NCBI RefSeq assembly: GCF_900451195.1
Contig: NZ_UGHR01000001.1
Span: 1,488,001 to 1,552,000, forward strand
DNA length: 64,000 nucleotides
Origin: Iodobacter fluviatilis
Lineage (GTDB): Bacteria > Pseudomonadota > Gammaproteobacteria > Burkholderiales > Chitinibacteraceae
Direction: 5' to 3'
Of this stretch, positions 36,640-46,209 are shown one piece after another; the stretch's first letter is position 1, and each line of letters starts with the position of its first letter. The notes under the pieces are model-generated. The model was not told the origin of the DNA. It did no database searches and saw only the letters and a list, made by a program, of their open reading frames with translations. The position numbers and the translations under genes were made by a program.

Positions 36640-38484
36640 GTGAAAACGAAGCAGGCAGTTCAGATTGCAATTATTGGCATGGGGCCGCGCGGACTCACTG
36701 TGCTGGAAAGAATCATTGCCCATGCGCTAGCTAAAACAACGCAAGATTTGCTGATTTATCTTTTTGATCCAAGAGACCCCGGCTCTGGCTGTCATTGGCC
36801 AAGCCAGCCCGATCATTTATTGGTTAACTCGGTTGCAGGACAAATCACCCAGTTTGCGGATGAAACAGTAAAAGATGCAGGCCCGATTCTTGGCGGGCCT
36901 TCGTTTTATCAGTGGCTGACAGATAGCCAGGGTGCAGAAGGCGCAGCCGCAATATGCCCGGATGCTTATTACTCAAGAAGTATGTTTGGCGAGTATTTGC
37001 AATGGGTTTATCACTATCTTTTGCATCTTGCGCCTGCAAATTTAAAAGTTGTGTTCTGTAAAGAGCCCATTAAAAGCGTGCAGCGCCAGGCAGATGGTGC
37101 ATGGACTTTACTGACAGAAACGAGCGAATCCTTTCAGGCGGATTATTTCTTTTTAACCACCGGGCACACCAAGCCTAAGCCGCCGCATGTGCATCAGGCA
37201 GGGCCGGCCATTGTGACAGATCCCTATCCGATTGCAGAAAAGCTGGCTTTTATCCCTGCGGATTGCACCGTTGCTATTGAAGGACTGGGCCTGTCTACAT
37301 TTGATATTTTTTCATATTTAACCGTGGGCAGAGGGGGGCGGTTTGTGCGCGCGGCTGTCACGGGAGCGCTGCAATATATTCCATCGGGGCAGGAGCCAAA
37401 AATTTGCGCTTTTTCACGCTCCGGTCTGCCGCTTTCAGCCCGGGCGATTAATCAGAAAGGCGTTTCTGGGCAATACCGGCCACGTTTCCTGACCATGGAT
37501 AAAGTGCTGGAGCTGCGAAAAACGGGCCCGCTGGATTTTGTTAAATCCATCTTGCCCCTGCTGCTTAATGATATGAAATACGCCTATTACGAGGCTTATT
37601 TCAAACAAAAAAAAGGTCATATTGCAGCCATGCTGTTTTGTAATCGCTTTGTTTTTGCCACCTGTGCTGAGGAGAGGCAAAAACTGATTGCAGAGCAGGT
37701 GCCTGTGCATGAGCAATTCTCATGGGAGCAGTTAGTCAGCCCTGTTGCTGCAGAGGCTTTGCAAAGTCATGAAAACTTTAAAACATGGCTGATGATGTAT
37801 CTGGGGCAGGATATTTTTGAGGCGCAGCAAGGCAATATCAATAGTCCTATTAAGGCTGCAAGCGATGTGCTGCGGGATTTACGCGATCATTTGCGGGCCG
37901 CAATTGATTTTGCAGGTTTAACAGAAGCATCGCACCGCTGGCTGTATTCCAGCTTTTTGCCGGTGATGAACCGGGTTGCCGTTGGCCCGCCAAAAGAAAG
38001 AATTGAAGAGATGCTCGCTCTGATGCAGGCGGGTGTGCTTACCGCCGATTTCGGGCCGGGGGCGGAGTGCAAAAAAGAGGGCGATAGCTTGATTCTGAGC
38101 GCTAAACGCTGGCCGCAGCAATGTAAGGTGGATGTACTGATTAAGGCCAGAGTCTCAATGCACAGCCCTAAGGATGATGAATCCAGCCTGTTGCAACAGT
38201 TATTGAAGAGTGGTCAGGCACGTTTGTTTTACAACGGGTCTTTTCATCCTGGCGGAATGGATGTGGACCGCAATTTTAATCTGATCGCCGCAGATGGATC
38301 GCCCGTCACCAATGCATGGGCCTTGGGGATTCCCACGGAAGGGGCCAAATTTTATACCTTTGTGGTGCCAAGGCCGGGCGTCAATTCTACGGCTGTGGTG
38401 GATGCGGGGCGTGCCGTGGCCCAGATGTTGTCCATGGTTGAAAAAAACCATGCGCGCAGCAAAGAGGTTGTTTATGCGGAATAA
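36640..38484 (+). CDS. FAD/NAD(P)-binding protein (NAD_binding_9 type)
   Basis: A 614-residue flavoprotein-like protein. I choose the GTG at 36640 because AGGAG lies 6 bases before it; the ATG at 36625 contains that ribosome site in its coding part. The N-terminus IAIIGMGPRGLTVLERI is a Rossmann motif with the GxGPRG form of the PF13454 group, followed by FDPRDPGSGCHWPSQPDHLLVNSVAG. A second nucleotide-binding element, CTVAIEGLGLSTFDIFS, occurs near residue 210. Substrate and reaction are unknown; relatives resemble N-hydroxylases and amine oxidases only distantly. It heads an operon with an MFS exporter, a GST and a MOSC protein. Confidence 0.8.
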   Translation: MKTKQAVQIAIIGMGPRGLTVLERIIAHALAKTTQDLLIYLFDPRDPGSGCHWPSQPDHLLVNSVAGQITQFADETVKDAGPILGGPSFYQWLTDSQGAEGAAAICPDAYYSRSMFGEYLQWVYHYLLHLAPANLKVVFCKEPIKSVQRQADGAWTLLTETSESFQADYFFLTTGHTKPKPPHVHQAGPAIVTDPYPIAEKLAFIPADCTVAIEGLGLSTFDIFSYLTVGRGGRFVRAAVTGALQYIPSGQEPKICAFSRSGLPLSARAINQKGVSGQYRPRFLTMDKVLELRKTGPLDFVKSILPLLLNDMKYAYYEAYFKQKKGHIAAMLFCNRFVFATCAEERQKLIAEQVPVHEQFSWEQLVSPVAAEALQSHENFKTWLMMYLGQDIFEAQQGNINSPIKAASDVLRDLRDHLRAAIDFAGLTEASHRWLYSSFLPVMNRVAVGPPKERIEEMLALMQAGVLTADFGPGAECKKEGDSLILSAKRWPQQCKVDVLIKARVSMHSPKDDESSLLQQLLKSGQARLFYNGSFHPGGMDVDRNFNLIAADGSPVTNAWALGIPTEGAKFYTFVVPRPGVNSTAVVDAGRAVAQMLSMVEKNHARSKEVVYAE

Positions 38485-39676
38485 GGCCTTTAATGGGCTG
38501 AGCTTAGCGGGGCTGTCTGCCACATTTGTGGGTAATGGGATTGGCCGTTTTGCCTATGTGGCTTTGATGCCCGCCCTGATCCAGGCCGGGTGGTTTTCAA
38601 AAAGTGATGCATCCTACTTGGGGGTGGCCACGCTGGCTGGTTATTTGCTGGGCGCGCCGCTTGCTCATTACTTAACAAAAATGTATTCGCTGAGGTTTTT
38701 ATTACGAGTAGCGATGCTGCTTTGCTCGATGAGCTATCTGGCCTGTGCGCTGCAAAATAAGGGACTGCCATGGTTTTACTTCTGGCGGACCATGGCGGGA
38801 GTGGGGGGCGCAATGCTGATGGTGCTGGCGGCGCCTGCCATCGTGATTCAGCACAGAGAGGCAATACGGGGCAAGGTCAGCGGCATTATTTTTTCGGGCA
38901 TCGGCCTCGGGGCGATGGCATCGGGAACACTGATTCCTCTGCTGATTTCTCAGAGCGTGGCGGCGGCCTGGCTGGGTATGGGCACGATTTGTTTGTTATT
39001 AACCATCCTGACATGGGGGGCGTGGGGGCAGGAAGCACCCGCCACGGCTAAAGCTGCGGCGGCATCGCTTGAGCCGATGTCAAAGAAAGCCAAGGTGGCT
39101 GCTTTTTTGGTCTTGCTGGCCTATGTATTGAATGCGGTGGGGTATTTGCCCCATACCCTGTTCTGGATTGATTACATTGTTCGCGAGCTGAAAATGCCAC
39201 TGGCTGCAGGGGGATTTTTCTGGGCTGTATTTGGCTTGGGAGCAGCCGTTGGCCCCTTGATCACCGGCACTTTGGGTGACTATTTTGGCTTTAAGCGCTG
39301 CCTGATGGCGTGCTTTTTGCTAAAGGCCATGGGTGTGGCTTTGCCATTATTCAGCAGCAGCCCGGCTGCATTATTTTTATCGTCCTTTTTGGTGGGAGCA
39401 TTTACCCCTGGCATTGTGGCCATTATTTCGACCTATATGCTTGAGTGTGTGGGGGCCGCTAGGCATCGCAAAGCGTGGAGTGCCATGACATTTAGCTTTG
39501 CCGCTTCACAATTACTTGCGGGCTATTTTATGGCGGCCGCTTCTGTGAATGCCGCGTCTTATCGCCCTTTATTCTTGATCAGTGCGATTGCATTGGTTTT
39601 CTCCGCACTGTGTATTTTTCTGGTGAACCCCAAGCCTGAACCTTCACTTGAGCTGAGCCTGAAAGGAAGCCATTAA
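38474..39676 (+). CDS. YbfB/YjiJ-family MFS transporter
   Basis: A 400-residue twelve-helix major facilitator. The start ATG at 38474 has AGAGG 6 bases upstream and overlaps the preceding gene by 11 bases; a longer upstream frame is a shadow of that gene. The opening GLSLAGLSATFVGNGIGRFAYVALMPALI and GYLLGAPLAHYL are typical of the YbfB subgroup. Translational coupling on both sides indicates a tight operon. Substrate unknown; export of the product of the FAD protein, or uptake of its substrate, are both possible. Confidence 0.87.
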   Translation: MRNKAFNGLSLAGLSATFVGNGIGRFAYVALMPALIQAGWFSKSDASYLGVATLAGYLLGAPLAHYLTKMYSLRFLLRVAMLLCSMSYLACALQNKGLPWFYFWRTMAGVGGAMLMVLAAPAIVIQHREAIRGKVSGIIFSGIGLGAMASGTLIPLLISQSVAAAWLGMGTICLLLTILTWGAWGQEAPATAKAAAASLEPMSKKAKVAAFLVLLAYVLNAVGYLPHTLFWIDYIVRELKMPLAAGGFFWAVFGLGAAVGPLITGTLGDYFGFKRCLMACFLLKAMGVALPLFSSSPAALFLSSFLVGAFTPGIVAIISTYMLECVGAARHRKAWSAMTFSFAASQLLAGYFMAAASVNAASYRPLFLISAIALVFSALCIFLVNPKPEPSLELSLKGSH

Positions 39677-40293
39677 TGCGTCTTTATTTAAATGACACCT
39701 CGCCTTTTTCACGATTAGTGCTGATTACTGCCTTAGAAGCAGGCGTGAGCCAACTTGATTTTGTGTGGGTTGATCCATGGGCATCGCCTGAATCATTATT
39801 ACAACTCAACCCATTTTCGCTGGTGCCTACGCTTGAAATTAAAGAAGAGGAGGCTTTATACGAAAGCCTGTTTATTTGCGATTATCTGCTGGCCCAGGGC
39901 AAGGGCGGGCTGAGCCATTCTTCTCATGATGTGGAGCGTTTGCAGCGCTATGCACTGGGCAAGCTGCTGATGGAAACAGCGTTTAAGAAAGTGGTTAATG
40001 ACCGGTTTTCTGGCCCGGATCACGCCCTTTCAGATCGGGGCATTGCCGCTTTGCAAAGGGCATTGGCACAGCTTGAAATATTGCTGGCTCATCAAGCCGC
40101 TCCTTTGTCATTGCCGGATCTGTGCCTTGCTGTTGCGCTGGAATATATCCAGTTCAGGCTGCCCGATGTGTTTGCGGCCCATGCAGGGCCGCAGACGCTT
40201 GCCTGGCTGACTCCCTATCAAAACAGGCCGTCCTTTGTGGCGACAACACCGCAGCGGCTTAAAGCACAGCCCGCTTCTTTGCATCATTTGTAA
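39676..40293 (+). CDS. Glutathione S-transferase family protein
   Basis: A 205-residue GST-like protein. The thioredoxin-fold N-terminal half shows NDTSPFSRLVLITALEAG at residues 5-22, the cis-proline in SLVPTLEI and the glutathione-binding ES pair in ALYESLFICDYLL. The helical C-terminal domain follows. The ATG overlaps the MFS stop codon by one base (TAATG), so it is translationally coupled. Class and substrate are undetermined; a role in detoxifying or isomerising the operon substrate is inference. Confidence 0.87.
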   Translation: MRLYLNDTSPFSRLVLITALEAGVSQLDFVWVDPWASPESLLQLNPFSLVPTLEIKEEEALYESLFICDYLLAQGKGGLSHSSHDVERLQRYALGKLLMETAFKKVVNDRFSGPDHALSDRGIAALQRALAQLEILLAHQAAPLSLPDLCLAVALEYIQFRLPDVFAAHAGPQTLAWLTPYQNRPSFVATTPQRLKAQPASLHHL

Positions 40294-40300
40294 AAATCAG

Positions 40301-40966
40301 ATGCCAAGCCTGCTGGTGCATGCTCTTTTTGCGGGTGGAATCAGTGTGATTGGCGATGGAGGCCACCGCAGCGGTTTGCGAAAACAGCGCAGGGAAGGGG
40401 CTGTATGGGTAGACGGGCAGGGGATGGCGGATGATGAGATTGTGGATCTTCGTAGCCATGGCGGGCCAGACCGTGCACTGAGTTTATTTGCTTTTGAGCA
40501 CTATGCTGTTTTGCAAAAGATGTTTTCTGATACGGCAGAGCCATTGATTGCGGGCAGTATGGGCGAGAATATTGCCTGCCAGGGTGGCACGGATCAGGAT
40601 TTTTTTATCGGCGATATTTATCGTGCTGGCGATGTGGTATTTCAGATCAGCCAGCCACGAAGCCCCTGCTGGAAGCTCAACGCGCGTTTTGGTCTTCCAC
40701 ATTTGTCAAAAATACTCCAGGAGCAGCACCGGGCAGGGTGCTATGCCCGGGTGCTGACGGCAGGCTTTATGAGTGCAGGCCAGGCCATTACGCTGCAATC
40801 GCGCCAGGAGCATTCCTGCAGTATTGCGGCTTTTTGGGAGCAGGTCCTTTGCCGCAGGCCTGATCTGGCCACACTGAGTGCGCTGGCAAATACAGCAGGG
40901 CTGGCAGAAGAATGGCGAGTCCGTTTAAAAGACAGAATTCGATGGCTGAAAGCGCTGCAAGTGTAA
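40301..40966 (+). CDS. MOSC-domain protein (YiiM-like)
   Basis: A 221-residue MOSC (molybdenum cofactor sulfurase C-terminal) domain protein. The start at 40301 (MPSLLVHAL) is chosen over the upstream frame, which overlaps the GST gene. Typical YiiM sequences are DLRSHGGPDRALSLFAFEHY near residue 48, GENIACQGGT, and SQPRSPCWKLNARFG containing the conserved cysteine. YiiM-type proteins handle molybdenum cofactor-linked reduction of N-hydroxylated compounds. It starts 7 bases behind the GST gene and ends the four-gene operon. Confidence 0.88.
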   Translation: MPSLLVHALFAGGISVIGDGGHRSGLRKQRREGAVWVDGQGMADDEIVDLRSHGGPDRALSLFAFEHYAVLQKMFSDTAEPLIAGSMGENIACQGGTDQDFFIGDIYRAGDVVFQISQPRSPCWKLNARFGLPHLSKILQEQHRAGCYARVLTAGFMSAGQAITLQSRQEHSCSIAAFWEQVLCRRPDLATLSALANTAGLAEEWRVRLKDRIRWLKALQV

Positions 40967-41033
40967 ATGGGCACCCGCTATGCGGGATGCCCAATGTTTT
41001 TAAGAGCTCGCCACTTTGCCTCTGTTTACATCA

Positions 41034-43487
41034 TTAACCTGCATCTCTTAATAAAACCAGCGGTGATGTTTTGCTGAGTTTATGCAGGCGTCTGAGCACC
41101 GCCAGTGCGGTAATCGCCGCTCCGGCCAGCAGGCTGGCCAAAGGCAGCCAGTAATTAAATGCCACTGGCAGCTCGAGTAACTCCTGGCCGATCACCATGC
41201 CGCCAATGCTGGCCATTAGCCCGGCCACGAGGCCAGCAATACCGCCAAGCAGCAGGCTTTCAAACAGCCACACGCTGCGCAGCTTCTTTGAGGTGGCGCC
41301 CAGTGCACGCAAGATCGCTGCTTCTCTGGCGCGTTCCGATTCGGTGGTGTCCAGCGCGGCAAACAGCACGGTGACCCCGGCTGCAATGCAGAATAAAAAC
41401 ACCAAACGCAGCGCTGCAGCAGATAAATCCAGAATCCGCCGTACCTCGGCCAGCACCTGGCCCACGTCGATAATGGTGACGTTGGGCAGGGCTTGCACCA
41501 GCTCAGGCACAATGGTTTTTTGCGCTTCGCTGAGATGAAAGCTGGTGATCATACTGGTGGGCAAATCAGCAACAAGCGCTTTGCTGGCGACTACAAAAAA
41601 GTTAACGCGGAAGGAATCCCAGTTGACTTCGCGCAGATTCACCACCGGTGCGGTGACGGTGCTGCCGGCAATATCAAAGCTCAGCACATCGCCTAGCTTG
41701 ATATTTAAAGTGGTGGCTAGTTTGGCTTCTACCGAGAAACCAGGCTGACTGTCATTAAGCGGCGTACCCGCAACGATGCGGTTATCGTTGCTCAGAATAT
41801 CGCCCCATGAAAGATTGAATTCGCGCTCGGCCAGATGTTTGGCGCGGTCTTCCTGGAAGTTTTCCGGCTTGATGGGCTGTTTATTTTGCATGATCCAGCG
41901 GCCACGTATCATGCTTTGCAGCGCGGGTGCGGGCATGTGGCGATTAATAAAGCGCTGCTCAAATTGCGCGGCTTGCTCGGGCTGAATATTCACTGCAAAG
42001 TGATTGGGCGCATCAGCAGCGACACGGCCTTCCCAGGTTTTAAGTAAATCGCCTTCCACTACGGTGAGCAGCCAGATGCCCAACAGGCCAATTGCCAAAG
42101 CGCCCAGCTGGGCAAAGGCGAGACCTGGGCGGCGCAGCAACTGGCGTAATGCCAGCTTAATCGGGTGCTCTGGCAAGATGCGGGGCAAAAGCCAGAGCAG
42201 GCCAAGACCGCTGCCGCCAGCAAGTAACAGCGTGGCTACAATCCCAGCACCTACCATCAGGGCCAGTTTGGCTTCTGCGGCAATCCACCACAGCAGCAGT
42301 AGCAGGGCGACAAGGGTGAGTGTCCATTGCAAAATCAGGCTGGCTTTGGGCTCTAACTCATGGCGCAGCACGCGTAGTGGCGGGGTGTTTGCCAGTGCCA
42401 GCAGCATAGGCCCCGCGCTGCCCATCAGCAGCACAAATCCCAGTAAAGACGCGACCAGCCAGGGCAGCAAAGTACCATCGGGCAGGGCCGCAGGCAGGCG
42501 ATCCTGAATGCTGAATACCAGTAAGCTTTGCGCGCCCCAGCCCAGCAAGCCGCCAACCACGCTGGCTGCCAGCGTGAGTAGGGCCAGTTGCGACAGTAGC
42601 AGGGTACGCACTGTGCCGCGGCTGGCACCTAAGGTACGCAGCAGAGCAACGGTATCAAAATGCCGGGTAGCAAAACGGCGCGCGGCCAACAAAATGGCCA
42701 TGGCGGCCAAGCAGCCTGCAAGTAAGGAAGTCAGGCGTAAAAAGCGCTCGGCTCGCTCTAAAGCGGTTTTTACTTCGGGGCGCGCATCCCGTACGTCTTC
42801 CAGCTTTTCACCCCGGATGAGTTTGGGCTGCACGGCCTGATGCCATGTGGCAATGGTAGCGGGCGGGCCAGCAACGAGCAGCCGGTATTTCACGCGGCTG
42901 CCAAAGCCGATTAGGCCACTGGCGGCTAAATCTTGTTGATTAATCATTAAGCGGGGCTGCAGACCAGAGAAATCCATCGCGGCATCGGGCTCGCGCTCAA
43001 TCAGTGCGGCGAGTTTCAGCCTGAGCTGTCCCACTTCCAGTGTGTCGCCCAATTTAAGCTTTAAAGTGGCCGCCAGCCTTGCATCGGCATAGGCGCTGCC
43101 TGCCTCAGGCGCGGTGCTGACATGGCCGTCCGGCGCGAGCTTTAACTGGCCCCGCAGCGGGTAAGCATGGCTGACTGCTTTAACGGAAGACAGCATCACC
43201 TGGCCGTTAAACCCTGCCATGCTGGGGAAAACAGCGGTTTCTGCAGTATTTAAACCAAGGCGTTCTGCTTGCTGCCGGTAGCTGACGCTGAGGGCGTGGT
43301 CTGAGCTGATGACGGCATCGGCGGCCAGCAGATCATTCGCTTCCAGCGCCAGCAGCTTTTCCATCCTGCCTGACAGCAGCCCTACAGCGGTGAGGGCGGC
43401 AATGGCAATGATCAGCGCAGCTAAAAGGGTGCGATATTCCCCGGCTTGAAAGCTGCGGTAAAACAAACGCCAGTTGAGTTTGTGCAT
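41034..43487 (-). CDS. FtsX-like ABC transporter permease (YbbP-like)
   Basis: An 817-residue inner-membrane permease of the MacB/FtsX superfamily with two repeated units. The start MHKLNWRLFYRSFQAGEYR is chosen because of a GGA ribosome element and because the extension upstream is not family-like. Four groups of helices are visible: near the N-terminus (LLAALIIAIAALTAVGLL), around residues 260-420, and at the C-terminus, with large periplasmic domains between. With the ATPase encoded upstream and the esterase TesA it reproduces the tesA-ybbA-ybbP arrangement of many proteobacteria; substrate unknown, lipid or lipoprotein handling is suspected. A 271-base gap separates it from the ATPase gene. 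Confidence 0.9.
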   Translation of the reverse strand: MHKLNWRLFYRSFQAGEYRTLLAALIIAIAALTAVGLLSGRMEKLLALEANDLLAADAVISSDHALSVSYRQQAERLGLNTAETAVFPSMAGFNGQVMLSSVKAVSHAYPLRGQLKLAPDGHVSTAPEAGSAYADARLAATLKLKLGDTLEVGQLRLKLAALIEREPDAAMDFSGLQPRLMINQQDLAASGLIGFGSRVKYRLLVAGPPATIATWHQAVQPKLIRGEKLEDVRDARPEVKTALERAERFLRLTSLLAGCLAAMAILLAARRFATRHFDTVALLRTLGASRGTVRTLLLSQLALLTLAASVVGGLLGWGAQSLLVFSIQDRLPAALPDGTLLPWLVASLLGFVLLMGSAGPMLLALANTPPLRVLRHELEPKASLILQWTLTLVALLLLLWWIAAEAKLALMVGAGIVATLLLAGGSGLGLLWLLPRILPEHPIKLALRQLLRRPGLAFAQLGALAIGLLGIWLLTVVEGDLLKTWEGRVAADAPNHFAVNIQPEQAAQFEQRFINRHMPAPALQSMIRGRWIMQNKQPIKPENFQEDRAKHLAEREFNLSWGDILSNDNRIVAGTPLNDSQPGFSVEAKLATTLNIKLGDVLSFDIAGSTVTAPVVNLREVNWDSFRVNFFVVASKALVADLPTSMITSFHLSEAQKTIVPELVQALPNVTIIDVGQVLAEVRRILDLSAAALRLVFLFCIAAGVTVLFAALDTTESERAREAAILRALGATSKKLRSVWLFESLLLGGIAGLVAGLMASIGGMVIGQELLELPVAFNYWLPLASLLAGAAITALAVLRRLHKLSKTSPLVLLRDAG

Positions 43488-43758
43488 GGGGTTTCCATTA
43501 ATGCAAATCGTCGGTGTTGATATGGGACGGTACATCTTTTGTATCAAGCTACTTCAGCTTGAAGCTGAGGGTCTGAAACCTTGAACTACGGAGTAAAACG
43601 AGGTCACTGCGTTTCACTGAGAGAATCATCAAACCATATAAAGCCCATCATTTTTTCATCTGTGGAACTCTGTGCTCTCTATATCTTCTGTGCTTCAAGG
43701 CTTAGCTCCTCATCAATCCCCACCAATCCCTATCAAGGCAAACTGCTGCCTGCTTTAT

Positions 43759-44490
43759 TCAGACACTTTGTTCGTGGTGGGTGATGGGGCTTGCTTGCGG
43801 CGATCTTGAAAACTCGATCTGTGTGCCAGCTGAAAGCCTTAATTGCCAGCCACAGCGTGCTGCGAGTTTTTCATCGTGGGTAACAAGTACCAGCGTGGTT
43901 GCGGTTTCCCGGTTCAGCTCAAATAGCAAATCGGCAATTGCAGTTCCTGTGGCCGCATCCAGGCTGCCGGTGGGCTCATCGGCAAAGAGGATTTTTGGAT
44001 CTGATGCAAAAGCACGGGCTAAGGCCACGCGCTGCTGCTCGCCGCCGGATAATTGTCTGGGCGTATGTTCCAGCCTATGGCTTAAACCCACCCGCTCCAG
44101 CCATTCTGTGGCACGGGCAGCGGCCTCTTTTTTGCCTGCTAATTCCAGTGGCAGCATGGTGTTTTCTAAAGCAGACAGCTCGGGCAAAAGCTGAAACGAT
44201 TGAAATACAAAACCTGACACCTGCCCCCGCAGTTCGGCCCGCTGGTCTTCGTTTAAGCTGCCTAATTCTTTACCCGCCAGCGTAATTTGCCCGCGTGAGG
44301 CTTGATCTAATCCTGCAAGCAGGGCCAATAGTGTGGATTTTCCTGAACCAGAGCTGCCAACAATAGCAAGACTAGCTCCCGCTGGCAGGGAAAATTCAAT
44401 ATCATGTAAGAGATCAAGCTTTTCAACTGCGGTACTGACCGTTTTACCCAGGCCGCGCACGGCCAGCATTATTTCTGAGGAGTGATTCAT
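43759..44490 (-). CDS. ABC transporter ATP-binding protein (YbbA/LolD-like)
   Basis: A 243-residue ATPase of the MacB/LolD class. Walker A is GSSGSGKSTLLALLAG, the signature LSGGEQQRVALARAF, Walker B ILFADEPTGSLD, and the switch histidine LVTHDEKLA. It energises the FtsX-like permease encoded downstream. Its ATG (44490) shares two bases with the divergent tesA ATG (44489) in a CATG palindrome, so its ribosome and promoter region would lie within tesA coding sequence; an in-frame ATG at 44469 is an alternative start. Confidence 0.92.
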   Translation of the reverse strand: MNHSSEIMLAVRGLGKTVSTAVEKLDLLHDIEFSLPAGASLAIVGSSGSGKSTLLALLAGLDQASRGQITLAGKELGSLNEDQRAELRGQVSGFVFQSFQLLPELSALENTMLPLELAGKKEAAARATEWLERVGLSHRLEHTPRQLSGGEQQRVALARAFASDPKILFADEPTGSLDAATGTAIADLLFELNRETATTLVLVTHDEKLAARCGWQLRLSAGTQIEFSRSPQASPITHHEQSV

Positions 44491-45094
44491 GTGGCGTTTT
44501 GTATCCGTATTGGGTTTTAGTGTGTCGATGGCGTCGGCTCAGGCTGCAGCGCCATTGATCTTAGTATTTGGTGATAGCTTATCTGCCGGTTTTGGCCTCG
44601 CCGCTAATGCTGCCTGGCCTGCGCTGTTAGATCAGGATCTGGCTAAACAAGGCAAATCATGGCGCGTAGTGAATGCCAGTGTATCTGGAGAAACGACTGC
44701 CGGAGGGCTGACAAGGTTCCCGCAAGCACTAAAAACCCATCAGCCTAAAATAGTATTGCTGCAGCTGGGTGCCAACGATGGCTTACGCGGCCTGCCTCTT
44801 GCAGAGATGGAAAAAAACCTAGCCAGCATGATTAAAATGGCTAAAGCCAGCGGCGCTAAAGTGCATCTGATCGGCATGCAGATGCCACCTAATTATGGTG
44901 CAAATTATACTGAGAGTTTTGCCGCCATTTATCCCCGGCTGGCTAAGCAACACAGTATCAGCTTAACGCCATTTTTACTTGCTCCTGTCTATAAAAATAT
45001 AGAACTCTTTCAGACAGATCAGCTGCATCCTAAGGCAGAAGCACAGCCTTTATTAATGAAGATGGTAGAAAAAGACTTGGGCAAGCTGATTTAA
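44489..45094 (+). CDS. tesA: Arylesterase / lysophospholipase TesA-type (SGNH hydrolase)
   Basis: A 201-residue exported SGNH/GDSL hydrolase with thioesterase, arylesterase and lysophospholipase activity in relatives. The signal peptide spans residues 1-20 (ASAQAAAP). Catalytic and oxyanion residues are Ser30 in VFGDSLSAGFG, Gly in NASVSGETT, Asn in LGANDGLRG, and the Asp177-His180 pair in DQLHPKAEAQP. GAGGAG lies before the ATG, within the first codons of the divergent ABC gene. A strong terminator follows. Confidence 0.95.
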   Translation: MWRFVSVLGFSVSMASAQAAAPLILVFGDSLSAGFGLAANAAWPALLDQDLAKQGKSWRVVNASVSGETTAGGLTRFPQALKTHQPKIVLLQLGANDGLRGLPLAEMEKNLASMIKMAKASGAKVHLIGMQMPPNYGANYTESFAAIYPRLAKQHSISLTPFLLAPVYKNIELFQTDQLHPKAEAQPLLMKMVEKDLGKLI

Positions 45095-45108
45095 TATTGA
45101 GTAAACGT

Positions 45109-45144
45109 AAAAAGGGCAAAGTCATGCAGACTTTGCCCTTTTTT
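45109..45144 (+). terminator. Rho-independent terminator of tesA
   Basis: Perfect 15-base arms AAAAAGGGCAAAGTC (45109-45123) and GACTTTGCCCTTTTT (45129-45143) with a 5-base loop and a continuing T-run. Its strength fits a boundary between the housekeeping genes to the left and the AT-rich RiPP island to the right. Confidence 0.95.
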
Positions 45145-46076
45145 GTTTTTGGATGGCTATACCCATGCTATTCAGGCATCCCTCAATTCTGTAGCTTCGC
45201 GCCCTGGTTCATATTGCTGCTTCTTTATGCTATGAGATCCATCACCACAAGATGTTCATTCCGGATGATGAGACTGAAGCTCAAACCCTGCAAATCAACG
45301 CATATATCCCGCTTCAAGATCATGCTGGGCATGGTTTGAACTGACAAGCCAGCAATAAGCACTGAGTAGTCAGCCTAGTTGTGATGATGAATATGTAATA
45401 AGTATTGAGCATCAGTCTGTTTATCCGCGTAACTCACACGTCATGGCAGAGCACTTTAAGGGGGGCCGTACAACAAACTCGCTCTGTATTGCGGATGCAT
45501 TATGGCTGACACAGGGCAATCATTTGAAGATTTACAACATTCAGCGGTGCAATTAATAAATATTTAGTTTTCTTAATCTGTTGTTTTGTTTGTAAAAATT
45601 TATTCAGGGTAAATGATTTCTGCATTGTGATGTATGAATAATGTATTGACATTGTTTTTTTGTGCGAGTTGATTATTTATTCTTCCTGATAAGAGATTTA
45701 ATACTTCGGATGGAGTGCTGGCTTTCCTTCTTGGCGTATTTAAAATCAACCGATGATGTCTTGTCGTTTATTTACTACAAATATAGATTTAATTGAAAAT
45801 GTATTTGGCGAATGATTTTCTATGTATTTATATAAAAAACAACACAGTTAACCGCGGCTGGAAAAATGCTTGTTTTGTTTTTTTTGTATGTACAATTTTT
45901 TTTTGATATTTTTTTATTTAATTCACTGCTTGATTAGTTTTTTTTGATGAAAAAAATATATTTGTCGGAATATTTTTAGAGAAGCAAAGCTGGAATGGAT
46001 TGCTGTTGATTCTTACAAGGATGATAGCAATTGAATGATGGACTAAAGTGTGCTTGCTTTTGGAGTAAGCTTTTTC

Positions 46077-46094
46077 CGTGCGCTACGGCGCATG
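46077..46094. promoter_or_regulatory. Short hairpin with TACG loop in the pre-cluster leader region
   Basis: Seven-base arms CGTGCGC (46077-46083) and GCGCATG (46088-46094) close a TACG tetraloop, of the very stable UNCG class when transcribed, with one G-T pair. No T-run follows, so it is not a simple terminator. It stands out as a GC patch inside very AT-rich DNA about 85 bases before the putative promoter. Confidence 0.35.
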
Positions 46095-46179
46095 CTATTT
46101 GCATAAAAACGATTTAAAATCAGGTGGATAGCGTTTTTTTGACGGTTTTGTTTAAAATTTTTGACGTTAATGGTAAAAA

Positions 46180-46209
46180 TTGACAGGTTTTTTGTCATGG
46201 CATTAGTAT
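46180..46209 (+). promoter_or_regulatory. Putative sigma70 promoter of the sensor/MFS operon
   Basis: TTGACA (46180-46185) matches the -35 consensus exactly; after an 18-base spacer, TAGTAT (46204-46209) matches four of six -10 positions. It lies about 100-140 bases upstream of the first gene of the cluster. The match is good, but the surrounding DNA is AT-rich, so chance matches are possible. Confidence 0.5.

Noticed and set aside
45097..45339. An 80-residue frame behind tesA
   Set aside because: It begins before and reads through the tesA terminator and has Cys/Leu-rich nonsense composition.
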